NCBI RefSeq assembly: GCF_900105025.1
Contig: NZ_LT629759.1
Location: forward strand, 992,001 to 1,056,000
DNA from: Parafannyhessea umbonata
GTDB lineage: Bacteria; Actinomycetota; Coriobacteriia; Coriobacteriales; Atopobiaceae
Direction of reading: 5' to 3'
Length of the DNA stretch: 64,000 bases
Below are positions 37,329 through 45,367 of the stretch, in pieces (the stretch's first letter is position 1; every line of letters begins with the position of its first letter). Both the position numbers and the translations under genes were made by a program. The notes beneath the pieces are model-generated. The model saw only the letters and a program-made list of their open reading frames with translations. It was not told the DNA's origin and searched no databases.

Positions 37329-38381
37329 CTAGTCGTCACTGCTCTTCTCGCTCGCGTCGCTCTCCGTGGAGGAAGAGTCCTTGCCCGACGCGTCTGATTC
37401 GGAAGTTCCGGAACTCGAGGAGTCCGAGGTCGAGGAGTCGCTCCCGCCTTTGACCGCTTTCGACTCCTGCGCGTCTGCGGCGGCGATATCATCTGACGTC
37501 GCGCGCTGGTCCTGCGTCAGCGACGTGATGACCAGCACCTCCTCGAAGTTCTCCGTCGTGGAGAACGGCTTTACCGCAATCTCGTAATACAGGGCGCCGG
37601 CGGATTTGTTCACGCTCATGACGGTGCCAAGAGGCAGCCCCTTCGGGAACACGCCACCAAGGCCACTCGTCACGACCGTGTCGCCGACCTTCACCGTGGA
37701 GTCGGTGCTGATGAGCTTCAGGTGAAGCGTCCCGTCCGCACTGCCGGAAAGTATCCCCTGCGCCCGGCTCGACTGGACCATCGCCGAAACGCTCGAGTTC
37801 TCGTCCGTGACGAGGCGCACCGTCGAGGACGTCGCGCCGCAGCTCACAATCTGACCGATCGCACCGCGCGAGTCAGTGACCGGCATGCCCACGGCGAGCC
37901 CCGAGGAAGACCCCTTGTCGATGGTAACCGTATCGCTCCAGGAGTCCGTCGACCCCGAAATGATCCTCGCGGCCTTCGACTTCAGCTTGTACGTGCTTTG
38001 CAGGCTCAGCAGTTCCTCAAGCCGCTCGGAGGTCTTCTCGGCCTCCTCGAGCTCGGCGTTTCGCGCCTTCAACTTCTCGTTTTCCGCCTTGAGCTCCGAG
38101 AGCGACTTCTGGCTTGCGGTGAGGTTCGCGAATACGTTTCCCAGTCCCTGGAACGGGGCAGTCACGATGACGCCCACGTAGCGCACGGGCGTCGTGACCG
38201 TGGAATATACGGCCCTGACCGTCGTGAAGAACCCGCCGTTCGTCTCGCGCGCGCTCATGGTGAACATCACGAGCGAAAGCACTACGAACACGACGGCAAG
38301 GCGACCGCCGCTTCCCGAGTTGTCCTTGTGCAGTCCCGAGGAAGAGAGGCCCCCGCCGTTTAGAGTCGGCACCTGGCTCAC
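37329..38381 (-). CDS. mreC: Rod shape-determining protein MreC
   Basis: Periplasmic-side scaffold that activates PBP2. The membrane helix at about residues 27-45 is followed by a coiled coil (about 90-130, ASQKSLSELKAENEKLKARN) and the two-lobed beta domain (GSSSGLAVGMPVTDSRGAIGQI, DTVVTSGLGGVFPKGLPLG). The last ~60 residues are Ser/Asp-rich and disordered. The start is GTG (38379-38381), three bases after the mreB stop with almost no Shine-Dalgarno, so translation is likely coupled. Confidence 0.94.
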   Translation of the reverse strand: MSQVPTLNGGGLSSSGLHKDNSGSGGRLAVVFVVLSLVMFTMSARETNGGFFTTVRAVYSTVTTPVRYVGVIVTAPFQGLGNVFANLTASQKSLSELKAENEKLKARNAELEEAEKTSERLEELLSLQSTYKLKSKAARIISGSTDSWSDTVTIDKGSSSGLAVGMPVTDSRGAIGQIVSCGATSSTVRLVTDENSSVSAMVQSSRAQGILSGSADGTLHLKLISTDSTVKVGDTVVTSGLGGVFPKGLPLGTVMSVNKSAGALYYEIAVKPFSTTENFEEVLVITSLTQDQRATSDDIAAADAQESKAVKGGSDSSTSDSSSSGTSESDASGKDSSSTESDASEKSSDD

Positions 38382-38384
38382 CCG

Positions 38385-39428
38385 CTAGCTTGCGCTCTGG
38401 ACGAAGCCACCGGAGAGGGCGTTTGCCTCGAGGACCTTCGCGCAGCCGTTCACGACGTTCTCGAGCGCCGTCGGGCTCACGTTCACGGGAACGCCAGTCT
38501 CCTCGCGCAGGCGCTGGTCGAGGCCGCGAAGCATACCACCGCCCCCGGTGAGCAGCACGCCGTAGTACATGAGGTCAGACGCCAGGTCTGGCGGCGTGAC
38601 GTCGAGGGCGTCCTTCACGGCCTTGGTGACCTCGTCAAGCGGCTTGTCGAGGGCGCGCCTGATCTCCTCGGACTCGATCCTGACGCTCTTCGGGAGACCG
38701 CTCATCACGTCGCGGCCGTTCACCTCGACGTCGAGCTCCTCCGCAAGCGGAGCCGCAGAGCCCACCTTGATCTTGATGTCCTCCGCGGTACGCTCGCCGA
38801 TGGAGAGGTTGTACGCGTCGCGTACGTGCTCGAGGATGGTCTGGTCGAACTCGTCGCCCGCGATCCTGATGGACTGCGATACGACTATGCCGCCCATTGC
38901 AATGACGGCCACCTCGGTCGTTCCGCCGCCGATGTCCACGACCATCGAGCCCGTCGGGTCCTCGATCGGCAGGTCAGCGCCGATGGCGGCTGCCATGGGC
39001 TCCTCGATCAGGTATGCCTGTCGCGCGCCGGCGGAGATAGTAGCCTCAAATACCGCGCGCTTCTCCACGGACGTGACGCCGGAGGGGACGCAGATGACAA
39101 CCCTCGGCCTGGGAGACCAGGGATACCTGTGACTCCCGCGCGCCTTCTCGATGAAGTAGCGGAGCATGACCTCCGTGACATCGAAGTCCGCGATGACGCC
39201 GTCCTTAAGGGGGCGCTCCGCGATAATCGAGCCAGGGGTTCTGCCTATCATGCGCTTTGCGTCGGCGCCGACGGCGAGCACTCGATCCTCGCTTTTGTCG
39301 ATGGCCACGACGGAGGGCTCGTTCAAAACGATGCCGCGGCCGCGAACCGCGACAAGGGTGTTCGCGGTTCCGAGGTCAATGGCCAGGTCCCCGTCATATT
39401 CGCCGAAGAGTGAGTCGATGATCGACAT
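38385..39428 (-). CDS. mreB: Actin-like cell-shape protein MreB
   Basis: ATP-dependent filament organising the elongasome. The actin-fold motifs are DLAIDLGTANTLV (phosphate 1), VVDIGGGTTEVAVI (phosphate 2), LLTGGGGMLRGLD (adenosine), plus VPSGVTSVEKRAV. The ATG at 39426-39428 (MSIIDSLFGEY) fits the family and has GGGAG upstream; 15 earlier in-frame codons are ignored. The 347 residues are usual. Confidence 0.97.
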   Translation of the reverse strand: MSIIDSLFGEYDGDLAIDLGTANTLVAVRGRGIVLNEPSVVAIDKSEDRVLAVGADAKRMIGRTPGSIIAERPLKDGVIADFDVTEVMLRYFIEKARGSHRYPWSPRPRVVICVPSGVTSVEKRAVFEATISAGARQAYLIEEPMAAAIGADLPIEDPTGSMVVDIGGGTTEVAVIAMGGIVVSQSIRIAGDEFDQTILEHVRDAYNLSIGERTAEDIKIKVGSAAPLAEELDVEVNGRDVMSGLPKSVRIESEEIRRALDKPLDEVTKAVKDALDVTPPDLASDLMYYGVLLTGGGGMLRGLDQRLREETGVPVNVSPTALENVVNGCAKVLEANALSGGFVQSAS

Positions 39429-39491
39429 TGCTCCCAATCCTATCCAATGCGGGCCGTCTCGCCCGACGCTCATTCACTTTGTGGGCTTGCT

Positions 39492-40928
39492 CTATTCGCC
39501 CGTGGAAATGGTACCCGTAGAGGCGCCCTCAGAAGCGCTCGCATCGCTCGTGGACACGTCAGTTCCACTATTCTGAGCGGTCGTGCCGGATGCGGAGGTG
39601 CTCGTGTCGCTGACAGAGGCGTCCTTGCCATCGCCAGACGCGTACACCGGAGCGACGGACTTCACCTTCCAGCCGATGCCGTCCCTCACGAGCGAAATCT
39701 TGTAGCTCTGCTCGCCACCGGCGGACAGCGTCACCGTCACCATGGCAGTCGATTTGCTCATCGACTTGTCCAGCCCATCAATAGAGACACTGGAGGAGCC
39801 AGTCGGGAGCAGGCTCCTGACCTGAGCCCTCTCGTCACTCGAGAGACCGGACTCGAGATAGGGCGAGATGTCCTTTCCAGAGGCCCCCGCCTCGAAGAGG
39901 TCCTCGACGACCGACTGCTGCGTCGGGAAGCCGTAGCCCCTGTAATATGCGAATCCCGCGGCGCCGGCCGCAATCAGCAGGATGATGAGGATGGTGAGGA
40001 ACACCTTCAGCCCGCGATGGCTCTTCTTGCGGCGGACCTTGCGCTCCTTGCGCGCCTTCTTGTCCTGCGCGACGAGGTCCTCCTCCTTGACGGAAAAGAA
40101 TCCCGTGTCCTCGGGAGAGGGCATGAACTCCCCCGTCTGGCCCGTGGGGTCGAGCGGGTCGATCGCGGCGCCAGTGCCGTATCCCGCCGCGGCGAGAAAT
40201 GCGTCCGTCTCAGACGGACCGCCATCGGAAATCGCAGAGACGGCCTTCTTCGCGGCGTCGTAGGCCGCCTGTGCCTCCGGCCGCAACGTGTACGACCCGT
40301 CCGCCGTCGCGCGATTGAACGCGTCGACGGCCTCGGTCATGCGGTTCGCCGCGACGTACGCCAGGCCGAGGTCGCCGTAGATGGCGTTCTGGCTGTTCTG
40401 CGGGGACGAGAAGTCCAGCGCGGTACGATACGCCTCCACGGCGTCGACCGCACGCCCCATCTGCATGAAGCAGCCGCCCAGGCTGCGGAGAGCGGAGCTG
40501 GGGTCGGGGTTCTTCTCGTCGATTGCTGCGTTGCGGTATGCGACGCCAGCGTCGCGCACGTTCCCGACGCGCATGTACGCGTTGCCAAGCGCGGTGTACG
40601 CCTTGTACGGCGTCGCATAGTCCTCGTCCTTCACGGCGAGGGTAAGCGAGGCGATTGCCTCCTGCGGCTTGCCGGCCGCTATGAGGGCGCGGCCGCGATT
40701 GCAGGCGAGCGCGCCGGAGTGTCCGTAGTTCACGTCCCTGAGCGCATCCGCATAGGAGTTCGCCGCCTCCGTGAAGCGTCCGAGCTTCATGAGGCAGTTG
40801 CCAAGCAGGTGGTCGATGGCGCCCGAGACCTCGCCCGGCGCCTTCGCCGCGGTGAGCTGGGCCACCGCCGTGGCAAGATCGCCCTGCTTGTACGCGTTCT
40901 TACCGGCCTCGTATGCTTGCTGATTCAT
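39492..40928 (-). CDS. TPR protein with central membrane helix
   Basis: 478 residues. The cytoplasmic N-terminal half holds about five to six tetratricopeptide repeats (residues 2-225; for instance HLLGNCLMKLGRFTEAANSY and DLGLAYVAANRMTEAVDAF). A polar linker ends in a very basic stretch (290-305), then one membrane helix (about 307-328), and an exported domain of about 100 residues with a Ser/Thr-rich tail. The positive-inside rule puts the TPRs in the cytoplasm. It lies directly upstream of mreB and downstream of the cyclophilin gene, so it may belong to envelope growth. No name is justified. Confidence 0.8.
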   Translation of the reverse strand: MNQQAYEAGKNAYKQGDLATAVAQLTAAKAPGEVSGAIDHLLGNCLMKLGRFTEAANSYADALRDVNYGHSGALACNRGRALIAAGKPQEAIASLTLAVKDEDYATPYKAYTALGNAYMRVGNVRDAGVAYRNAAIDEKNPDPSSALRSLGGCFMQMGRAVDAVEAYRTALDFSSPQNSQNAIYGDLGLAYVAANRMTEAVDAFNRATADGSYTLRPEAQAAYDAAKKAVSAISDGGPSETDAFLAAAGYGTGAAIDPLDPTGQTGEFMPSPEDTGFFSVKEEDLVAQDKKARKERKVRRKKSHRGLKVFLTILIILLIAAGAAGFAYYRGYGFPTQQSVVEDLFEAGASGKDISPYLESGLSSDERAQVRSLLPTGSSSVSIDGLDKSMSKSTAMVTVTLSAGGEQSYKISLVRDGIGWKVKSVAPVYASGDGKDASVSDTSTSASGTTAQNSGTDVSTSDASASEGASTGTISTGE

Positions 40929-40958
40929 GATGATCCTCTATCGAGTGTGTCTGTTCTT

Positions 40959-41507
40959 CTATCGCTGCGCGTGCTCAATCCTGATGTACCGGATGAGGTC
41001 TCCCGCGCGCAGCTTGGAGATGACGTCCATCCCCTCGATCGTGTTTCCAAACACCGTGTAGTTCGGGTCGAGGAAGTGCTGTGCGCCAAGGCAGAAGTAG
41101 AACTGGGAGCCTGCGGAGTCCGGGTTCTGGGAGCGCGCCATGGCAAGGGCACCGTCAACGTGGCTGTTGCGTGGGTTTACGTCGTACTCGTGCTTGATGC
41201 GATAGCCGGGGCCGCCCGTGCCCGGCATGCCGTCAGGCCCGGGCATACCAGACGCGACCTGCTCGGGGGTCATGTCCCTCGTGTTCGGGCATCCGCCCTG
41301 GATCACGAAGTCCGGGACGTAGCGGTGGAACTTCAGCCCATCGTAGAAGCCCGCGCTCGCAAGCTCGCAGAAGTTTGCGACGTGGATGGGGGCGCCCTCT
41401 CCGTCGAGACTTACGCGGATAGTCCCCTTGCTCGTGTCGAAGACGGCGACCTCGTCACCGGCCACCTCGTACTCGGGCGTGTAGACGGGTTCGGAAAAGA
41501 ATCCCAT
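40959..41507 (-). CDS. Cyclophilin-type peptidyl-prolyl isomerase
   Basis: Proline isomerase. The cyclophilin core starts near residue 21 (VAVFDTSKGTIRVSL). It has FYDGLKFHRYVPDFVIQGGCP with the catalytic Arg, then GALAMARSQNPDSAGSQFYFCL, and VFGNTIEGMDVI. There is no signal peptide, so it is probably cytoplasmic. Its own extended -10 promoter lies about 60-65 bases upstream, and it starts the run into TPR-mreBCD. Confidence 0.94.
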   Translation of the reverse strand: MGFFSEPVYTPEYEVAGDEVAVFDTSKGTIRVSLDGEGAPIHVANFCELASAGFYDGLKFHRYVPDFVIQGGCPNTRDMTPEQVASGMPGPDGMPGTGGPGYRIKHEYDVNPRNSHVDGALAMARSQNPDSAGSQFYFCLGAQHFLDPNYTVFGNTIEGMDVISKLRAGDLIRYIRIEHAQR

Positions 41508-41566
41508 GTCTCCCCCTTCAAACTACGGTCGAGCCCTCGCTCGTGCTGAGCCTATTCATCCTGTTA

Positions 41567-41575
41567 ATTCTAGCA
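41567..41575 (-). promoter_or_regulatory. Candidate extended -10 promoter of the cyclophilin-TPR-mre run
   Basis: TGC-TAGAAT on the minus strand lies about 60 bases before the cyclophilin gene; it is identical to the pyrH candidate. The -35 is weak. The 107-bp gap to the zinc-ribbon gene contains nothing else recognisable. Confidence 0.5.
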
Positions 41576-41614
41576 GCAGCGATATTGTTTCACATATTCG
41601 GCAGAACGCATGCG

Positions 41615-42610
41615 TCACTGGGAGCTTTTCTTCGTCGGCTTCCAGTCATCGTAGTTGTCGTCGAACAGCTTCTTGTAGCTCGCCGTAACCGATGCCCCGC
41701 CGTCCTTCAGGGGCTCCTCGATGAGCGACTTGTCCGTCTGCGGGTTGTCAGACATCGCGGAGCGCTTCCATGCCTCGTACAGGGCATCCATCCTGTTGCG
41801 CATGTAGTTGCCAAGCGTGAGGAGGTTCTTCTCGTCGTCTGCGTACGTGCCCGACGTCACGTCCACGTCCTTTATGTCGCCTATGAGGTTGCTGATCTCG
41901 AGCGAGATCGCCTCCGCCTTGCTCTTGCCGGAGTTCCTCTGCTCCTGGGAGCCGGAGTACGCGACGTCGTTGAACAGGTCCTCGTTCTCGTCGACCTTCT
42001 TCTCGAGCGTTTTGAGCCTCTTGTACGCCTTCGAGAGCGCCTCGTAGGTGGCGTCGTCCCCGCTCTTCGCGGACTTCTGGCTCGAACCCTTGTCCTGTCC
42101 CTTCAGCTCCTTGATCGCGCCGGGGTAGCCGGCCATGGACGTGCTCGCGTCCGTCTTCGCCCTGTCGTCGAACGCCCCGGGGTTCCAGGGGTGGGTTATC
42201 AGCAGCACGAGGCCGCTCACCGCCGCGACGGCCGTCGCCATCGTGATGATCATGACCTTCGCCCTTGGCAGGCGGTCGTGCTCCGCGACCGTGCTCGTCT
42301 CGTCGTCCTCGGACGGTATGGCACTCTCGATCCTGGGCATCACGTTCGTCTGCTCGCTGTCGCTCGACAGGTCGCCCGTGGCGTCTCCGGCCTCTATGGC
42401 GCGCTCCGCGAAGTCCTGGTCGTCCCCGGAGTCGACCGGCATGCCGCAGCACGGGCACACGAGCTGTCCCCTCGGAACAAGGGAGCCGCAGCTCTTGCAC
42501 CACGTCTCGTCCGCGTCGCGCTCGACGACGACGCGGACCATGTCCGCATGGCACGCGGGGCACTTCTTCAGCCCGTCTGGCACGTTTGATCCACAGTTAG
42601 GGCAAATCAC
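41615..42610 (-). CDS. Membrane protein with two N-terminal zinc ribbons
   Basis: 331 residues, family not recognised. Residues 3-20 (CPNCGS...CPAC) and 38-55 (CKSCG...CPCCG) form two four-Cys zinc ribbons. An acidic linker leads to one membrane helix (about 117-138) and an exported alpha-helical domain of about 190 residues rich in Lys, Asp and Ser. The start is taken as GTG 42608-42610 (VICPNCGS), with GGAGG five bases upstream; the frame could reach 42661 but the upstream codons lack a ribosome-binding site. It lies between aconitase and the cyclophilin gene. Its topology recalls zinc-ribbon membrane proteins that sense or scaffold envelope processes, but no function is assigned. Confidence 0.75.
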   Translation of the reverse strand: MICPNCGSNVPDGLKKCPACHADMVRVVVERDADETWCKSCGSLVPRGQLVCPCCGMPVDSGDDQDFAERAIEAGDATGDLSSDSEQTNVMPRIESAIPSEDDETSTVAEHDRLPRAKVMIITMATAVAAVSGLVLLITHPWNPGAFDDRAKTDASTSMAGYPGAIKELKGQDKGSSQKSAKSGDDATYEALSKAYKRLKTLEKKVDENEDLFNDVAYSGSQEQRNSGKSKAEAISLEISNLIGDIKDVDVTSGTYADDEKNLLTLGNYMRNRMDALYEAWKRSAMSDNPQTDKSLIEEPLKDGGASVTASYKKLFDDNYDDWKPTKKSSQ

Positions 42611-42648
42611 ACTGACCTCCAGGTCGCTTCGATCGAAGGCGCAAGAGC

Positions 42649-42678
42649 CTCGCGGGGACACGCAAGCACCCCCGCGAG
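42649..42678 (-). terminator. GC-rich hairpin after aconitase
   Basis: A perfect 9-bp stem CTCGCGGGG / CCCCGCGAG lies just after the acnA stop on the minus strand and is followed by GCTCTTGC, not a T run. It may be a weak terminator. Confidence 0.45.
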
Positions 42679-42685
42679 ACCGATT

Positions 42686-45367
42686 CTACTCTGCGAGCTC
42701 GTCCAGCACGTAGGGCAGGATGCCGCCCGATGAAAGATAGTCCCCCTCCATCGGCGTGTCCACCCTCACGACGCACTCGAACACAATCTTCGTGCCGTCC
42801 CGCCTCGTCGCCGTGACGGTCGCCGTGCGCTCGGCCGGAAGCCCCTCGCTCACGTCCACGGGGGACACGTCGTACGTCTCCGTCCCGTCGAGCCCGAGGG
42901 TCTCCGCACTCTCCCCTTCCTTCAGCTGCAGGGGAAGCACGCCCATCTGCACCAGGTTCGAGCGGTGGATACGCTCGAAGCTCTGCGCTATGACGGCACG
43001 CACGCCCAGAAGCGCCGGGCCCTTCCCCGCCCAGTCGCGACTCGACCCCGAGCCGTACAGCTTGCCGGCCACGACGACGAGCGGAACCCCATGCTCCGCG
43101 TAGTCCACGGACGCGTCGAAGATGCTCTTGACCTCGCCGTCGATGAAGTCGCGCGTCCAGCCGCCCTTGCGCCCCTCCGCGAGCGCGTTCGAGAGCTTCA
43201 CGTTCGCGAACGTGCCGCGCATCATGACCTCGTGGTTGCCTCGACGGCTGCCGTACGTGTTGAAGTCCTCCGGCTTGACGCCGTGCTCGAGCAGGTAGCG
43301 GGCTGCCGGCGAGTCCGCAGCGATCGCTCCCGCGGGCGATATGTGGTCAGTCGTCACGAAGTCGCCGAGAAGGGCGAGCGCCCGTGCCCCGCTCACCTCC
43401 ACGACGTCGCGGTGCTTCGCGTCGTCGAAGTACGGCGCCCTCCTCACGTAGGTGGAGTCCTCGTCCCACCCGAACGTGTCGCTCGAGCCCGCGTTGATGT
43501 CACGCCACACGCTCGACCCCTCGAACAGCCCTCGCGCGCCCTCGCGGAAGAGCTCCGGGGTGAGGACCTCGTCCAGCACGGCCGCGATCTCCTCGTTCGT
43601 GGGCATGATGTCCTTCAGCATGACCTCGCTTCCGTCCCCGCCCACGCCGACCGCCTCGTGCGCGAGGTCGACGTCCACCGTGCCGACGAGCGAGTACGCC
43701 ACGACGAGCGCCGGCTGCATGAGGTAGTTCTGGCTCACGTACGGCGATATGCGGCCCTCGAAGTTGCGGTTGCCGGAAAGCACGCTCGTGAGCTCCATGC
43801 TCGACGAGAGCTCCTTCAGCGACTCCGGGATGTCGCCCGAGTTGCCGATGCAGCTCATGCAGCCAAATCCGCAGGTGTAGAAGCCGAGCTTCCTGAGGGC
43901 GCCCGTCAGCCCCGCGCGCTCGAGCATGAGCGACGTGACGCGCGAGCCCGGAGCCAGCACCTTCTTCACCCAGGGCTTCGGCGTAAGGCCGCGCTCGACG
44001 GCCTTCTTCGCCAAGATGCCTGCCCCCACCATCATCGCGGGGTCCGTCGCCGTGGTGCAGCTGGTGATGGCCGCGATGGCGATGGCGCCGTGACCCAGGC
44101 TCACGCTCTTCTCGCCCAGCGCCACGTCGAAGCGGGCGGCGGGGTCCTTCACGCCGTGCGCGGCAAGACCCTTGGAGAAGCGCTCCGGCAGGCCTGCGGG
44201 CGTCACGCGGTCGTGCGGGCGCGACGGGCCGGCGAGGCTCGGCTCGACGCTCGCGAGGTCGAGCGTGACCTCGCGAGCGTACGTGCGGCCGTGCGTCTCG
44301 CCGAAGACGCCCTGCATCCCGAGGTAGGAGCGGATGAGCTCGATCTGGGCGCTGCTTCTGCCCGTGAGCCGCAGGTACTCGACGGAGCGCTCGTCCACGG
44401 GGAAGAGCGTCGTCGTGGCGCCGTACTCCGGCGTCATGTTCGCGACGCACGCGCGCTGCGTCGCGGTAAGCGTCTGGACGCCGTCGCCCGTGACCTCCAC
44501 GAGCGTGCCGACGACGCCCTCTGCGCGCAGGAGCTGCGCCACGGTGAGCGCGAGGTCCATGCCGCTCACGCCGTCGCGGAGCGCTCCCGTGAGCCTGAGC
44601 GCCACGACGGGCGGCACGAGCATGGAGATTGGCTTGCCCAGTGCCGCAGCCTCCGCCTCGATGCCGCCGACGCCCCAGCCGAGCACGCCGAGGCCGTTTG
44701 CCGTCGTCGTGTGGGAGTCCGTGCCCACGAGCGTGTCGAAGCACGCGACCGGACAATCGTCCGCGGCAAGCGCGTCGGTTCCCACGACCTGGCTGAAGCG
44801 CTCCATGTTCAGCTGGTGGCAGATGCCCTCCCCGGGCGGCACGATGCGCACGTTGTCGAAGGAGTTCGCGGCCCACTTAAGGAACGCGAAGCGCTCGCGG
44901 TTGCGCTGGGCCTCCTTGCGCTGGTTCTGGAGGGCGGCGTCCTCGGTTCCCGTCACGTCCGCGATGACGGAGTGGTCCACCACGAGGGTGCACGGGATGC
45001 GCGGGCTCACCTTCGACGGGTCGCCGCCGCGCTCGAGCATCGCGTCGCGCATGGCCGCGAAGTCCACGAAGACGGGCACGCCGGTGAAGTCCTGAAACAG
45101 CACGCGCGACGGCATGAACTGGATCTCGCGGCCCTGCTCGCCGGCAAGGCCCGCCTCTACCACGCGGCTCGCGAGCTCTACGGCCTCCTCGTCCGTGGCG
45201 GCGCGGCGCACGCAGTTCTCCAGAAGCACCACAAGCGCCCTGGGCAGCCGCTCCGCGCCCGGCACGCCGGACACGTCGTACACCGCGTAGCCGGCGCCTG
45301 CCGCCTCGAGCGTCTTGGGGTGCCTGGCAGCCCTGACGGCGGCCTCGAACTCTTTACTCACTGTCAT
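42686..45367 (-). CDS. acnA: Aconitate hydratase, AcnA type
   Basis: 4Fe-4S enzyme interconverting citrate and isocitrate. The 893 residues match the AcnA/IRP-like class: PSRVLFQDFTGVPVFVDFA, VGTDSHTTTANGLGVLGWGVGG, cluster ligands in ITSCTTATDP and GFGCMSCIGNSGD, and the swivel domain with DFNTYGSRRGNHEVMMRGTF and GSGSSRDWAGKG. The ATG at 45365-45367 has GGAGG six bases upstream and overlaps the end of the P-type ATPase gene by 14 bases. No citrate synthase or isocitrate dehydrogenase is in the window, so it probably serves a partial TCA branch towards glutamate. Confidence 0.96.
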   Translation of the reverse strand: MTVSKEFEAAVRAARHPKTLEAAGAGYAVYDVSGVPGAERLPRALVVLLENCVRRAATDEEAVELASRVVEAGLAGEQGREIQFMPSRVLFQDFTGVPVFVDFAAMRDAMLERGGDPSKVSPRIPCTLVVDHSVIADVTGTEDAALQNQRKEAQRNRERFAFLKWAANSFDNVRIVPPGEGICHQLNMERFSQVVGTDALAADDCPVACFDTLVGTDSHTTTANGLGVLGWGVGGIEAEAAALGKPISMLVPPVVALRLTGALRDGVSGMDLALTVAQLLRAEGVVGTLVEVTGDGVQTLTATQRACVANMTPEYGATTTLFPVDERSVEYLRLTGRSSAQIELIRSYLGMQGVFGETHGRTYAREVTLDLASVEPSLAGPSRPHDRVTPAGLPERFSKGLAAHGVKDPAARFDVALGEKSVSLGHGAIAIAAITSCTTATDPAMMVGAGILAKKAVERGLTPKPWVKKVLAPGSRVTSLMLERAGLTGALRKLGFYTCGFGCMSCIGNSGDIPESLKELSSSMELTSVLSGNRNFEGRISPYVSQNYLMQPALVVAYSLVGTVDVDLAHEAVGVGGDGSEVMLKDIMPTNEEIAAVLDEVLTPELFREGARGLFEGSSVWRDINAGSSDTFGWDEDSTYVRRAPYFDDAKHRDVVEVSGARALALLGDFVTTDHISPAGAIAADSPAARYLLEHGVKPEDFNTYGSRRGNHEVMMRGTFANVKLSNALAEGRKGGWTRDFIDGEVKSIFDASVDYAEHGVPLVVVAGKLYGSGSSRDWAGKGPALLGVRAVIAQSFERIHRSNLVQMGVLPLQLKEGESAETLGLDGTETYDVSPVDVSEGLPAERTATVTATRRDGTKIVFECVVRVDTPMEGDYLSSGGILPYVLDELAE

